From: Moniliella sp. 'wahieum'
Lineage: Eukaryota > Basidiomycota > Moniliellomycetes > Moniliellales > Moniliellaceae
Direction: 5' to 3'
NCBI GenBank assembly: GCA_003971905.1
Contig: RSEE01000010.1
Span: 186,001 to 250,000 of the forward strand
DNA: 64,000 nucleotides
A program made the translations under genes and the position numbers. The notes below the pieces were generated by a model, which ran no database searches, was not told the origin of the DNA, and saw nothing but the letters and a program-made list of their open reading frames with translations. The number at the start of each line of letters is the position of its first letter. Within the stretch, counting starts at the first letter, position 1. Positions 34,550 to 46,368 of the stretch are shown here, piece by piece.

Positions 34550-35406
34550 GGCAGACTCTGGTAGACTGTAGACCAGGGTAGAATAGGGTAGACTGTAGGA
34601 GGGTGTGTGTGATGCGGATGTACGTCGTCTCGGCCAACAAGGGGGATCATTGCGATCATCGATCTTCGAGTGCGACCAGCGGTCAGCACGTCAGTTCGGA
34701 CCCCCGATCAGTGATCATCGATCATCGATCACTAGTCACTCTGGTCACTTGTCACTAGTCACTAGTCACTGTGCGGACTTCTCCGATCTGAGATCCAAGG
34801 GCCTGAGAGGCTGAGGACCCCCGAATTAGACGGTCTTTTCAGGAAAGCGGCTGCGGCCTGCTGCGCCCCTGTGCCGATGGGCGCTGGGGCAGTGTGTATA
34901 CTTGCCTTGCTTTCAAAATATGAACTTCCTGTTTGGGCTCCTTGGCCTTTCCTAGTCCCCTTCGGCGTTGGACATCGGAGATCATCGATGCCCTCCATCA
35001 CCGGATCACCACGCACCGGATACCAGCACCTGATCGGATGCTAAGGCCTCTGCGGCGCTGCTGTGTCGGACTGCACAGCTCACAGCTACATGTCACAGCC
35101 CCTCTGTCCCACCTCCAGATAGCACAGCCAGCCACTGCCCACCACGACACAGCGCCCAGTGCAGCACAGACATTCTCCAAGCCTCTTGTTCACCAAGCCA
35201 AGTCCTGGGTTTTACTGTTGCCCCTATACTGATGCCAAGCCCATCGGTATACTCCTGCTTTCCATCCCGCCTGCTGCCTCCTTGGGCCTTCACCTTGACG
35301 GCCTGCGCTCGGTCCGCCCTGTCCTGCTTGGTCTTGTCCCTTTCCCTCTCCCTCCCCCTCTCCACCTCCACCTCCACCTCCATTGCCACCATTACCTCCA
35401 TCTACC
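34246..35406. other. Intergenic with heptamer arrays, DUF1765 promoter
   Basis: 34700-34770 holds ATCATCG and CTAGTCA heptamer arrays. From about 35240 the plus strand is pyrimidine-rich (CTCCCTCCCC, CCACCT), which fits the leader of the next gene. No coding function was accepted here. Confidence 0.5.
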
Positions 35407-38400
35407 ATGACCACTACCGTCTCGTCTTCACCGCGTCCGCCTCATCCACCCCCTCCGCTCGCCCGCCGCACTGGCCTTTCTGGCTTCTGGCGCAAGCTCA
35501 TTTCTCCAGGGGAACCCCGCACTGTGTCTGCCCTGTCCCTTCTACACCTGCTGCCCCTACTCCGGCCATTTCTCATCGTTACAGTCGTCTTGCCCTCTTC
35601 CGAAAGCGTACGAACACGCCCGGACCTGCATCATCCTTGCCTGCGTCTTCCCCTTCCACCTCGGGCAAACTCGCCCCCTCACCGCCCCAACCAGCTCCTT
35701 TACGCCGCTCTTCCTCATGCACCCCTTCCTCTCGGCTCGGAACATTCACCTCCACCCTGCCAGAGCGCCCCCACTCGTCTCTTTCAATTCAACCGCCCGC
35801 GTCGGTGGGCCAAAGCTATTTTCCCCCACTTTCCGCGAGCGAAAAATCTGTCGTCCGTTTGCCTCGGTCAACAAGCGAGAGTTATCTCCCTGAATTGGTC
35901 TTCAGCGCACCTTTGGTTTCTTCTGACCTGCGCCACACAGGTTCGGTGAAGGAACAAGAGGGTCTTCTATACTCTCCGCGTTCGACCGCCGTTACTGGCA
36001 ACAATCAACCGGCGCCCCTGCCCTCCTATACAGGCAGTCCTGCTGCTGCACTGTCTAACAAGACCATGAGCAGTGATTTGCCCGAGACCAGCTCAAATGA
36101 GCTCACAAGCGCAACCAACTTCACCTCTCCCCAGTCCGTCTCGTCTGGTCTTGAAGAACCAGAGTCACCTCCACCCTCGCCTCTGTTCCAAACCAGTCCG
36201 TCAGTCACACTTCATCAGGCATCTAGCCCGGTCATTGCCTCTACCGTCCCTTCCGAGTCGGCATCAACGAAAGATTCAATTCGGTGCGGGTCGCTCAACT
36301 CTGCCAAGGTGGCGTCCCAAGACCGATGGGCACCTAAGCCTTTGGGACCCTTTTCGCCTGACACCGTTCCGGGGCGAGAGAACGCATTGCCAGCCATCGC
36401 ATGGGCGACGATTGAACTGGCTCTACCCAAGTTCCGCCAAGCTACCCAGCGTCTAGAGGCCGGGGGCCGCTCATTTGAGAGGGCCAAACTTTTACGTCTC
36501 GTACTCCAGTCCTTCCTGCGCATGGAGCAAGAACGACCGCTGGTTCGCCCCGATCTACCATCTGCACCCTCCACTCCCCAGAGCAAGCCGGTGAGTCTGT
36601 CTGAATTTACTTCGAGCGAACCTCCCTCGCCCGTCGTATCAGCCATGGTCATTTCGCCGATCGTGCCTTCGCCACCGACCCCTACCGCCTGTTGGGCAAG
36701 CAAGCCCGTGCTGCCCCACACCGTCCAAGCAGCGTTCGTCTGATCAGGATTTCCAACGGTACAATGACCCACGTTCCCGCCGTGCTTTGCTCCTCGACTG
36801 GATTTCCGAACTAATGCGGTCCGTCAAGACAGCCCAAATGGCAGCGGACCGTATGGCAATGTTGGAGAGCATCAACCTTCTATTCGAGGCCCGCAATCTG
36901 AGCATGGATGCCCTCCAAAGTCCAGAGGTAGAACCAGCGGAGCGGGAGCGATTCGACGACATGCTCTACTTCTGCTTGGAATATGCCGTCGGCGAGTTGA
37001 ATCACAAGGGTGTCTATCACACCAACCTTGTCTTTGGTGGACGGCTCCTCTCTCTGGCTTTGGTGCGCATCCCAGGTGTGGCAAACAAACTTCTTGGTGC
37101 TCTTCCCATCTCGCGTGCCGTGCTCGATCGCGTAGCCGAGGAAACAAAGTGGAAGGAGCTTTGCCCTTCTGGCGCAACATGGGAGGAGTTCCTGGCGTTT
37201 TTCCCAGAGCACTTACATGCAATCTGCTTTGATGATGCCCGCTCCTACCTCTCGCGCGTGAACCCTACTCGCCGTCCAAAAGGTCTTGAGGAGAACGGGA
37301 TGGACAACACCTCGAACCGGCCCATGGTATACTTGGTTCAGCACAAGGGCCAAGGAATCGCCATGGAAGGAAACTGGCTCCGTCGATTCAAATCGGACGA
37401 CTCGGAGGTAATCTTTTCCTTTTTGCGCAATGTTCATCGTCAAATTGATCGGTTGGTGCGCAATAACCTCCCTTCTGAATGCCATTCCCTTTTATTTGGC
37501 GCCCCGGGACTTGCCCACGTTACCGCCTCGATTCACCAAAAGAGCCTTTCGTTGGTTCACCGATCACTCACATCTGTTACCAAGCAAGTATCTGGTGGAG
37601 CCTTGTGAGTACCTTGTCTCATGTCATGCTCACATTCATCAACCGTTGTATGCTAACACATTATTCTCTTCAGTAACCCTGCGGGTGAAACAGCCAATGT
37701 TCTCCTTGGTAGCACCACAGGCAAACCCAAACACCTTGTGACTGCCACGAACCATTGCGTCTCAGCGGTGGTTGACGCTGTCACCTTCGAGATTTGTTAC
37801 CATCGAACCAACAAGCGTCTTCTGTTCTCTTTCTCCCCAGTATCCAGTGGCACATTTCCCTCCTCATCAAGCGTACTTCGCTGCATGATGTTCAAAGTGT
37901 GTTTTGTCTTTTGGATTGGCTTGACACCCTGATGGAAGCGCTGGCTAAGCTGCGCTTGCCAATTGCCCACGTTGTCGATGTGGACTTTATCATCTCTGTT
38001 ATCCGTCGCATTCTGCTTGAGACTGACCACATCGTGACGCTGATGCGGACAATCTCCTTTTGCTACACCAACTTTGCCATGTTCATGTCCACCCCTGTCC
38101 ACCGTCGCAGCCTGGTGGACGAAACGCTGCTTTCTAGAGAAATCTTTACTAAACTTCTCCTTTCTTGGTCGCCTACTATCCGTGCATATTTTCTCCATGT
38201 GCTCGTCTACCGCTTTGGTCACCTTACCGACTTCGTGTTGCCTCCGGACGACCTAGAAGGCCATTCAACCCAGCACATTGTCATCCTTTTCCACCGTCGG
38301 CTTGAAGAGGTGCGGGAACGGTACCAGCAGCTTCGTGATGAGGCGGGCCCATGCAGTTCCTCGTCCAGTTCCGATTCTGGCCCGGTTGCCGACCTTACCC

Positions 38401-39362
38401 GCATCCATCCTATCAAGTCGGCCTCGGACGAGCAGCTGCTGTTCCCTGAAGATGAACCATCGGAACGCCCCAGCACGCCCTTGCCCAAAATGGAGGCGAC
38501 CTGGTCGTCCAAATCTGATAAAATCTTGGGTATCGATCGTTCTCAATCCGTCCCGCGTCGCCGCCGGTCTAGCTGGTTGCTTGGTCTACGAAAAATGTCA
38601 GGAATGGAGGCATCAGGCGATGCTGTCCTTGCCTCTCCTGGTGAGGACAATGGGGGACGCTCAACGCCTACGCCTACGCCTACGCCTCCACGGTCTGACC
38701 AGCAGTACCCGAGCACACTTTCCGACACTGGCCTTCGGCGCTCCAAGTCCTTCTCCTCCAGCTCTAGCCTGCCCGTGCCCCCGATGCACGCAATGGGGCA
38801 CGCTTTCTCGTCCGAAGAACACCTTGCGGAAAATGCTGCGTTTGACCTGCAATCCGAACCTGTCTCCTTGCCCTCGCCCTCACCCTCGCCTACCCACCAC
38901 CGTTCCCTTCGCCCTGCTACCGCCAGCAGCGCCTTCCTTCACCGGGCGAGTTTGGTCCCTGGGCCCGCAGCACGCTTGCTTCCTTCCGGCCCTGCACCCA
39001 CCTCAACTCCCACCTTGTCGCGTTGCAGCTCCCCTGTCCTCCCTTCCTATCCCGGTTTGGACGGTACGGAGGAAGGCTTTGATCGGCGGCTGCAACCGTA
39101 CGCGGTGCAGGTGCTACGCGAGTATGAACAGACCGTTCTTGTACGTTCAATTGTTAACTGCTTTGGTGTGCTTGTTGGGCAGCTGAATCGCTCCCCCCAT
39201 CAAGCACGTGCGTTCATGTGTGTTCATGGTACTGACCCGCCTTTTCCCTCTCGTCAGGAACACGATGCTTTCCTCGCCACGCTCCCGTCGACCAATGCAG
39301 AGACGTCAATCGACGTACCGTTGCTCACTGTTTCCTGGCCGGCTGTGTGGCAGGGGGAATAA
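35407..39362 (+). CDS. DUF1765 (UPF0592-like) protein, multi-exon, frames broken
   Basis: Fungal family of unknown function. ATG 35407 opens MTTTVSSSPRPPHPPPPLAR with GLSGFWRKLISPG. A long Ser/Pro-rich N-terminal part follows, then AIAWATIELALPKFRQA near 36400. The conserved domain begins at LLLDWISELMRSVKTAQMA near 36785 and continues FCLEYAVGELNHKG, GRLLSLALVRIPGVANKLL, then LHDVQSVFCLLDWLDTLMEA, RTISFCYTNFAMFM and LLLSWSPTIRAYFLHVLVYR. These match DUF1765 patterns as I know them. The intron 37605-37673 is clear (GTGAGT, GCTAAC, CAG). Frame changes near 35530, 36725 and 37800 lack good introns. The tail is Ser/Pro-rich with a TPTPTPTP repeat near 38670, ending TVSWPAVWQGE. A 50-nt GTGCGT...CAG intron at 39208 is possible. 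Confidence 0.7.
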
Positions 39363-40100
39363 TGATCCTTCTCCGTACTTTTTCTTTCCCTTCAGGCTTC
39401 CCCTGTGGTTCCTCTCTGTCATCGATCTCATCTCGATTCTTCTTTGGTTTTGAATCCTGGGCATCTTTTACGTCTTCTCCACCACCGCACACATCTCGCA
39501 CTTTCTCCTGGACCGTCGTGCCATCCGCATCTATTGATCTTGTACACACCGCAATCATCGAAATCATCAGAGCATCAGACCACATATCCATCAAATAGAA
39601 ACCGCGTTCCTGCCAACTGCGCCCGCTGGATTATCGATTACGGGAGAGGCAAGGGGTCGATCGTACCTATGTGAGAGTAAACTGTTGCCGTAGTAATATC
39701 CTCAACACACCACTGATGGTCGCACTCATTCGACCGTTATCCTTTGATGCTGCTGATATTGAGGTCTCCGGATTTTACTACAAGACGAGCTGCGAAGCAG
39801 CCTTCCAACAAAGCGGAGGCCCGAAGGCAAGTGTCTCGCCCCGGTAGATCACAGGCTTCTACGAGTCGGATCGCATCACGACTGCAGTGCTGACTGTCGT
39901 CGTTCAGTCCACCCATTGGCGCAACGAATGAGCTGCATGCATTATGCATCTCAAGAACAAACAGCCCTTCACGAGGGGGGATATCGATCAAAAAAAGCAG
40001 ATGAAAACGCAGCAGGTAACGTAGAAAATGGTGAAAACTCTTGAGCCCATACTGTATTGTATGTATGCCCCAAACGCCGATAGAAAGCAGGAAGTGACAA
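39363..40100. other. Intergenic between convergent genes
   Basis: About 0.7 kb between the DUF1765 and Sec14 3' ends, with nothing recognised. Confidence 0.5.
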
Positions 40101-43100
40101 TCAAAGGTAGAGGCACGGACTAGTGGCTACTGTCCGTATTTTCTGGAGATTGAGCTGACACAATGACGTGCGGGAGGCCCACTGATTCGCCGGGGGAGTC
40201 GTGACCGGGCTAGTGGCCATGCGGGGCACGCGGTGGGGTGCTTGAGCGGCTAGGAGCGGGTGGTGATGGTTTGCATGGCCATGGCCATGGCTATGACCAT
40301 GACCATGACCACGGTGAGTAGACGTATGGAGCCCAAGCAAATGGGAAGAGTTGGAGGGATGAGGGTCCCCCGTTTCACGAATGGGACTGGACGAGGGAGA
40401 TTCAGCCAGCGCCTCGCCGTGACCACTGACGGGGCTGGTGGAGGAGCCAAGGACCATGCCGTAGATGCTATTGGTCCATTCGCTTGCTGCGGCCGACAAG
40501 TGTTCTGCCAAGCCGGCCAGCAGCTTGGAGATCGGCGGTTGTCCGGATCCGCTCTCGCTGGTGGTGTGAAGAACCAGTGTCGGTAGAGAACCAAGTGGAG
40601 GACCAGGAGAGGGAAGATCGGCCGCGCTGATGTCCGCGGAGCGACGCGGTGGCTGGCGAGTCTGTTGTGCTTTCCCCGCGCCGCCGATGGCAGTAAAGAA
40701 CTGGCTCGAGAGACGATGCGAGGAACGGCGTGCATGGGGCGAACGCGAATTAGGCGATCCGGGCGACGTACTGCGCTGATACGGCGCCAGTAGGTCCATT
40801 GCTACTCCGGGCGCGTTGAGTGCAAACTCTTGGAGGTTTCCCATCCGTTCCGCCAAGTCGGATGCGATGCCTGTCACTGAGGAAGTCATCGACTCGGTCC
40901 AGCTCAGATCTCCTGAGGGCTGATCGCCTATGCCCATCGTGGGTTCGGCAAATGCCCGGACCGTATCAGCAGCCGCGACAGGCTGGGAATGAACCAAGAC
41001 CCAGTACGGTATCGCGGGTCTCGGACCCCCCTTCGACCAAAGGAGCCCCGGCAGCCGCAGTGGCTGCGGCCGCCGCGGCGGAGGCGGCAGCTACGGCAGC
41101 TGCAGGGTCCGTCTCATCGAGTGTAGGGGAAGGTGCCGGGTCCGCACCAGGGACAATGTACGTCGTACCCTCGAGATGGTTCGCCACGGCCGGGTCGCCA
41201 TACAAGGCAAGCCAGTCGGCGGCCTTGAGGGCTTCAGAAGATTTACGCTCCACCTCATCGACCGATGCACCTGCCTGCATCTCAGCAATTTCACGCTCGA
41301 GGGTTCCAACGCATGAAATCCGGCCCACCACATGGCGGATGAGATGGCCATCTTTTTGACGATAGAGCCATGTGACCTTACCCTGGCCGTCAAGGGTGCC
41401 GTTGCGATGGTAAATTGTCTGTCCACGAACGTAAGGCTCGAGGTCAAACTGGGCCACCCGCAGCTGCTTGGCAATCATAGCCCGCTTGTTGAGAACGGCC
41501 AAATCCTTCCCTTCTGAATCAATCCACAGTCGCGTCGCCTCCTCGTACTCAGCCGCCAAACCAGTGTATACCGCCTTGGCCTGGGCGTAGCCCTCTTTGT
41601 CATCCAACAAGCTGTTCTCCCCTGGGATAGGCTCGAGGAACTGGAAGCCATTGTCCACGTTACCTCCCAAGGCTGCGAGAAGACGCCCAGGGGGGACAAC
41701 CTCGGCACAGTCCCTGGCTGAAGAAGAGAATATAATCTTGGACCGTACGACCGGATCAAGCATGGGTGCAATCCCTTTCCAAATGCCCGAGAAGAGCCAA
41801 GGAGCGTTGTGGACAAAAAGGGTACCGAGACACTCAGGGTAAAACGACTCGAAGCACTTGATGATGAATCCCACCGTGTTCCAGTCCACTGAAAACAAAT
41901 GTTAGTCTCTGTATATGTGGGGAAATGGATGAAATACGGGCGAGAGAAAGAAGGAAAAGTGGAGGGCATGACGTACTCGACTTTAATCCGAATCCGGTCA
42001 GGTCAAAGAACAAAGTCGCTTTCTCTTGTGGTGGTGACATGAGCAGCGCGGAATGTCTCCATTGCATACACGACATATTTTTCCATGGTCTCGGGGGGCT
42101 GGGCCGAGGTGATGTGCTTGGCAACATGAATGTAACAGATAGGTTGTTGAGTCATCGAAGTGCCCTTGGCATAGGTTTTAGCCACCCGTTGCTGATCGAG
42201 AAACTTGTCGTACACGGCCGCGTTGCCCAAGTCACCGCCTCGGACGAGAGCCTCCACATCATAATCCATCCGCCACTTGATGCAATCAATTGCCATCACC
42301 AAAGCATCGGAAACAACCCATTTGCGAGCACGAAGGAAGCGCAGGAAGAGAGAGTCCGGATGATCCATCTTGATAAACTCCCAAATATGCTCAACGGCCG
42401 TGGTCCCATAAGCATCAACGAGGGAGGCGAGAACAGGTTTTACCTCTTCGATAACCGCGTTGCCGCTAGGGTCATCGCTGGGCCCTGCATCGGCCACCGA
42501 TGTGGATGAAGACGAAGACTCAACATAGCGCTTGCACGCAAAGTAGGCGGCCCACAAGTCTCGGAGGTGTTGTTTTTGTTCCTCGGTCAAGTTGCCTACC
42601 GATCCTGGAGAAGCAGACGCTTCCTCCTGCCCCACTTCAAGTGCCATTGCCCCCCCAATCTTACGATACGGCTTGCCGGGAAGACGGCGGGCAGATGATC
42701 CACTTGTTGGCTTCTTTTCTCCTCCCGCCACAGGCGTGTTCGCAACAGTGTTAGTGCCGGTGGCGGTGGCATCCCCGTATCATCAGGCATCTCAGACAAA
42801 GCAGAGGCAAATGAGTCCGTCGACTTGACGCTAACGGTTGAGTCGCGTCGAATTGCAACGGGACGAGCCAGAGGCGGTGGACTGGTGGGGGCTGTTGGTG
42901 TCGTGGCAGCGACAGCGGTAGAGGAGAATGCTCCCGATAGGTTGGGCATACTCCGCTCAGAGGGCAGAGCAGGAGCAGAATGGGAATCAGCCTCATTATG
43001 TAGCGGGGGAGCCGAGTGGTCTCGAGGGGGGGATACTTCATCAGGAATGTGAACATGATCCGCCCCCTCTATCGTTACTGCGAGCTCCACGGAACCATAG

Positions 43101-44774
43101 AGGGCGACCCAATCTTGGTCTTGTATCGCCTTGCGGGTCTTAGCTTCAGCCTCATCCACCGTCAAGCCCAACTGCTCCACATCGTTCACCTCCCGACGTA
43201 ACGTGGGAGCCGCATACGCCCGCCCACACACCTGTCGCAAGACCGACCCATCTGGCTGGGGATATAACCAAGTAACCAACCCCCGTCGATCGATCACTCC
43301 TGTGCGGTCAAACGAGGTCTTAGGTCGATAGTACGGTTCCATGTCCCAATGCGCCACGCGGATCTTTTTGGCCAACAGCCTCCTCCGAGCCAAGATCGGA
43401 GCGTCTTCCACCGAGGTAGTGGAAGTGGCACACCACTCCTTTGTGGCAGCCAAAAAGGCAAGCCATGCATCGTCACGCTTGGCCAGCAACGAGGCGTACG
43501 TCTCCGTGTCCTCCACCAACGAGTCATCACCGGGTTGAGGATGAGGATATTGGTAAGTGAATTGAGCCTTGCCGCCCAGGCTGGCGATAAAGCGGTCGAT
43601 CGGGATGACCTGCGCGGCATCGGCGGGCTTCTTGATAAAATTGACCTTGGCGCGTACAACTGGATCGAGCATTGGCGCGAGGCCCTTCCATATGCCATTG
43701 AAAACCCAAGGAGCATCCAGAACATAGAGCGTACCCAGACTCTCGGGATAGTACTTCTCCAGAATAGACAAAACATAGCTTAGGGTCGCCCAATCCATGT
43801 TCCTTAGCGCAGTAGGGAATGTCAGTATGCGCGCAAACTTCTACCACAGATAGACAACTTACTTGAAGCCAAACCCGTCTAGGGAGAAGAGCAGCGACAC
43901 CTTGTCAGCCGGCGGCATCATAACTAGCCGAAAGGATTCCACCGCAAACTGGATGTACTTTTGCATCGTCTCCTCGGGTTGTCCGCTGCCGAGATGCTTT
44001 TTGACAATGATGTACGTGACAGGCTGCTCAGAGACGGTAGACCCTATGCAAATGCCTTGCCTGAGGCGGCTTGGTCGGCAAAGTTGGGCAGCGCTTGCGC
44101 AGTTTTCGCCTCACCAGCACGGATCAAGGACTACCAGTATGGTGGTAAGCGCAAGCCTCCCACATTCAAGAAAAACAACATACCTCCAGATCATTGTCGA
44201 GACGCCATTTGAGAGTACCAGTTAGCATATTGAGCGCGGCCTGAACCTCCCACTTGCGGGCGCGCAGGAAACGGCAGAAAAGGGAATCAGGATCGTCCAT
44301 TTTGGCCAGATCCCACAGGGCCCGCTCTACTTCCGGACCTGAGTAGGCCGCTAGGAGCGCATCGACCATCTCTGAGGCCGAAGAAGCACCAGGGGTTTCC
44401 GTTGCGGCCCCTGCCTTGGTTGGTGTGGTGGGGTTTGAAACAGCAGCATTAGGGACAACAGGAGAGGAGGGCGACGGGGAGTGAGGGGGAGCCACGGGCG
44501 AGTTGGAAGAGGATGAAGGGAGGAGGTGGGATTGGTCGGCAGATGCGCGATCGAACATCGCATGCCATGCCGACCACATGTCGCGCAGAAGGGCGAGCTG
44601 GGTGGGCGAAAGGTTGCCTGAATGCACCATGACACAGAGGAAGGGTCAATGCCAGCGGCTCACTAGCGCAAGCACAGGAGGAGTAGGGGGATGCAGAGTA
44701 GCAGACAACAGCGTACCAGGATAGCCAGGCGCCGGAGCCTGCATTAAGTTGGGGATCTCCTTCGGCGTCGACAT
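40101..44774 (-). CDS. Protein with two Sec14/CRAL-TRIO units
   Basis: Predicted phosphatidylinositol/lipid-transfer-like protein. Exons on the minus strand: 44774-44717, 44617-44184, 44130-43863, 43802-41977 and 41888-40101, with good splice sites (for example GTAAGT...CTAAG and GTACGT...CTAAC...CAG). Unit 1: GNLSPTQLALLRDMWSAW, DPDSLFCRFLRARKWEV, PVTYIIVKKHLGSGQPEETM, MDWATLSYVLSILEKYYPES, LDAPWVFNGIWKGLAPMLDP. Unit 2 repeats this order: GNLTEEQKQHLRDLWAAY, DPDSLFLRFLRARKWVVSD, ICYIHVAKHITSAQPPETM, MDWNTVGFIIKCFESFYPEC, HNAPWLFSGIWKGIAPMLDP. Units are joined by a Ser/Pro linker. The units are in different frames by one base, best explained by a lost base in the C run at 42773-42776. Other breaks lie near 44055 and 40990. 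The tail has poly-Ala and a Gly-His run (HRGHGHGHSHGHGH). Two separate genes are possible, but there is no room for a promoter between them. Confidence 0.75.
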
Positions 44775-45902
44775 GGCTGCGAAGCCGTTGGGAACGGGCA
44801 AGAGGGGAAGAAGCGGCGGCGGGCGGTCGAGTGGTGACGCCGAGGGTGGCGTGGCGTTGAGGCGCTGAAGCGCGGAGGTTGGGGCAAGGCGGTCTGGTGA
44901 ACGTTCAGTTGAACGTTCATGTTCATGTCCAATGTTCAATTCAACGAGCAGGTCAATGCGCAGGCCATGATCAGAGACAGTGCGCAGGCGCGAGCCACAC
45001 GGCCTGCAGTTTCAATTTCACGCTCGTCCATGCGCCAAGCGTGTGATACGAGCAGACCCCGATGCCAAGCGATAATCGAGCTCAAAAGCAAGGTGGTCAG
45101 CCGGTCGGATCAGATGATTGATAGGGATTGATTGCTAGTGGAGCCCAAGTAGAGAGAAGCGGAGAGGAGGAGGGAGTGGAAGGAAATGGGAGGGAGTCGG
45201 AAGAGTATGAAGACGAAGCTATCTTGGATCCATCCGACGCTTACAGGAGGCGCATCTGTTGACCTCTTGTCGTTACCATGTGCGGCCAAGCGCTGCTCGA
45301 GGTGAAGTGACATCATGCACCATGCATCATGTGTGATCTGCGGTGATGTTTTTCTGACGTGGCGTGTCCGACTCCATGTGATGCGCCACCGCCGCCTTGA
45401 TGATTTGATTTCTTTCGACCACCATTTCCTTGTGCTGCTCTGTGAGCTCCTCCTGGGTATTAATAGCATTAGCTGCCGCTCATCCTGGGGGTAATAGCAT
45501 CAGCTGCCAGACTTCCGCCCAGGTGGAGTCAGCGAATGATGGAAGTGGCTAGGAACGTTATAGGGTCCAGCTAATGATTAATGACACGCAGCAGTGCACT
45601 GTGGACGGTCTGTATATATAGTGTCCCAACATGTGATTCGAAGACAAAGACGAGACACATCATGCATGGCAGGCAGGCAGGGCCGGATGGGCGAACAGAG
45701 AATATACAGACCAAGCGGGACACAGCGATGGGAACCAAAAAACAGAAAAGGTGTCCCTCGTCAAGCGCGTCAGGTAACCATCCAGCGGCAGGAAAACGCA
45801 CCCGAAGCAGCTTGTGGGCAACACAAAAGAGGGTATAGAGGAAATGGGAGGGGGAAAGCAGACGCGACATGGGAACACAACAGTGAAACTCTTCGCTACG
45901 TA
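44775..45902. other. Intergenic
   Basis: Contains GAACGTTCA-type palindromic words near 44900-44945, upstream of the Sec14 gene. Nothing else was recognised. Confidence 0.5.
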
Positions 45903-46368
45903 TTAATGATCAAGTCTGGAGGGTAGCAGGAATGGGGGATATAGGTCGCGAGCAGTCCGAATCCGAGTCAATGGCCGAGGAAAGCGCGGTGCGGCCAACT
46001 CGGAGCATTCAACTCGCATGCTCCGCACCATAGCACGCGGATCCTTGGGCAGGTCAGATCTGGCGAAAGCAGCGGCCCGCCGCTGCTGCTGCTGCGGGTG
46101 ACAAGGAGCTTCGACTGTACGCAAGCCCGTGGCTGCCGATCTCGACAGCACCCATAGACGATAAAGGTGTTAGTCCAGTAGGAAGGGAGCGAGTCCCGCC
46201 CTCCGATATTGAAGCTGCCCGCGCCTCCCTCTGTCTTCGAGCCGCCGCCGCAGCAGCAGCAATCGACGCACGCTGCTCTGTCTTATCCGAGGAAGACAAC
46301 GAGGAAGAAGTGTGGAACCAGGATTGGGCGATACGACGGTCAATACCCCAAACGAGGAGGAGAGTCAT
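45903..46368 (-). CDS. Hypothetical small protein, frame uncertain
   Basis: Not recognised. From ATG 46368 the frame reads MTLLLVWGIDRRIAQSWFHT, then an Ala/Arg-rich helix ([20 protein letters not shown]) and SLPTGLTPLSSMGAVEIGSH. A second frame from about 46080 (AAAFARSDLPKDPRAMVRSM) continues to 45903 in the same style, which suggests one protein with a frame break in the CAG/CTG-rich stretch at about 46080. The composition is protein-like, but no homology is known to me, so the call is tentative. Confidence 0.35.

Noticed and set aside
36872-37222. Antisense frames within the DUF1765 gene
   Set aside because: Shadows of a well-conserved plus-strand coding region.
42003-42731. Second Sec14 unit as an independent gene starting near 42650
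   Set aside because: Its start would lie inside the first unit's coding region with no space for a promoter or terminator; a single fused gene with a lost base is simpler, though not proven.
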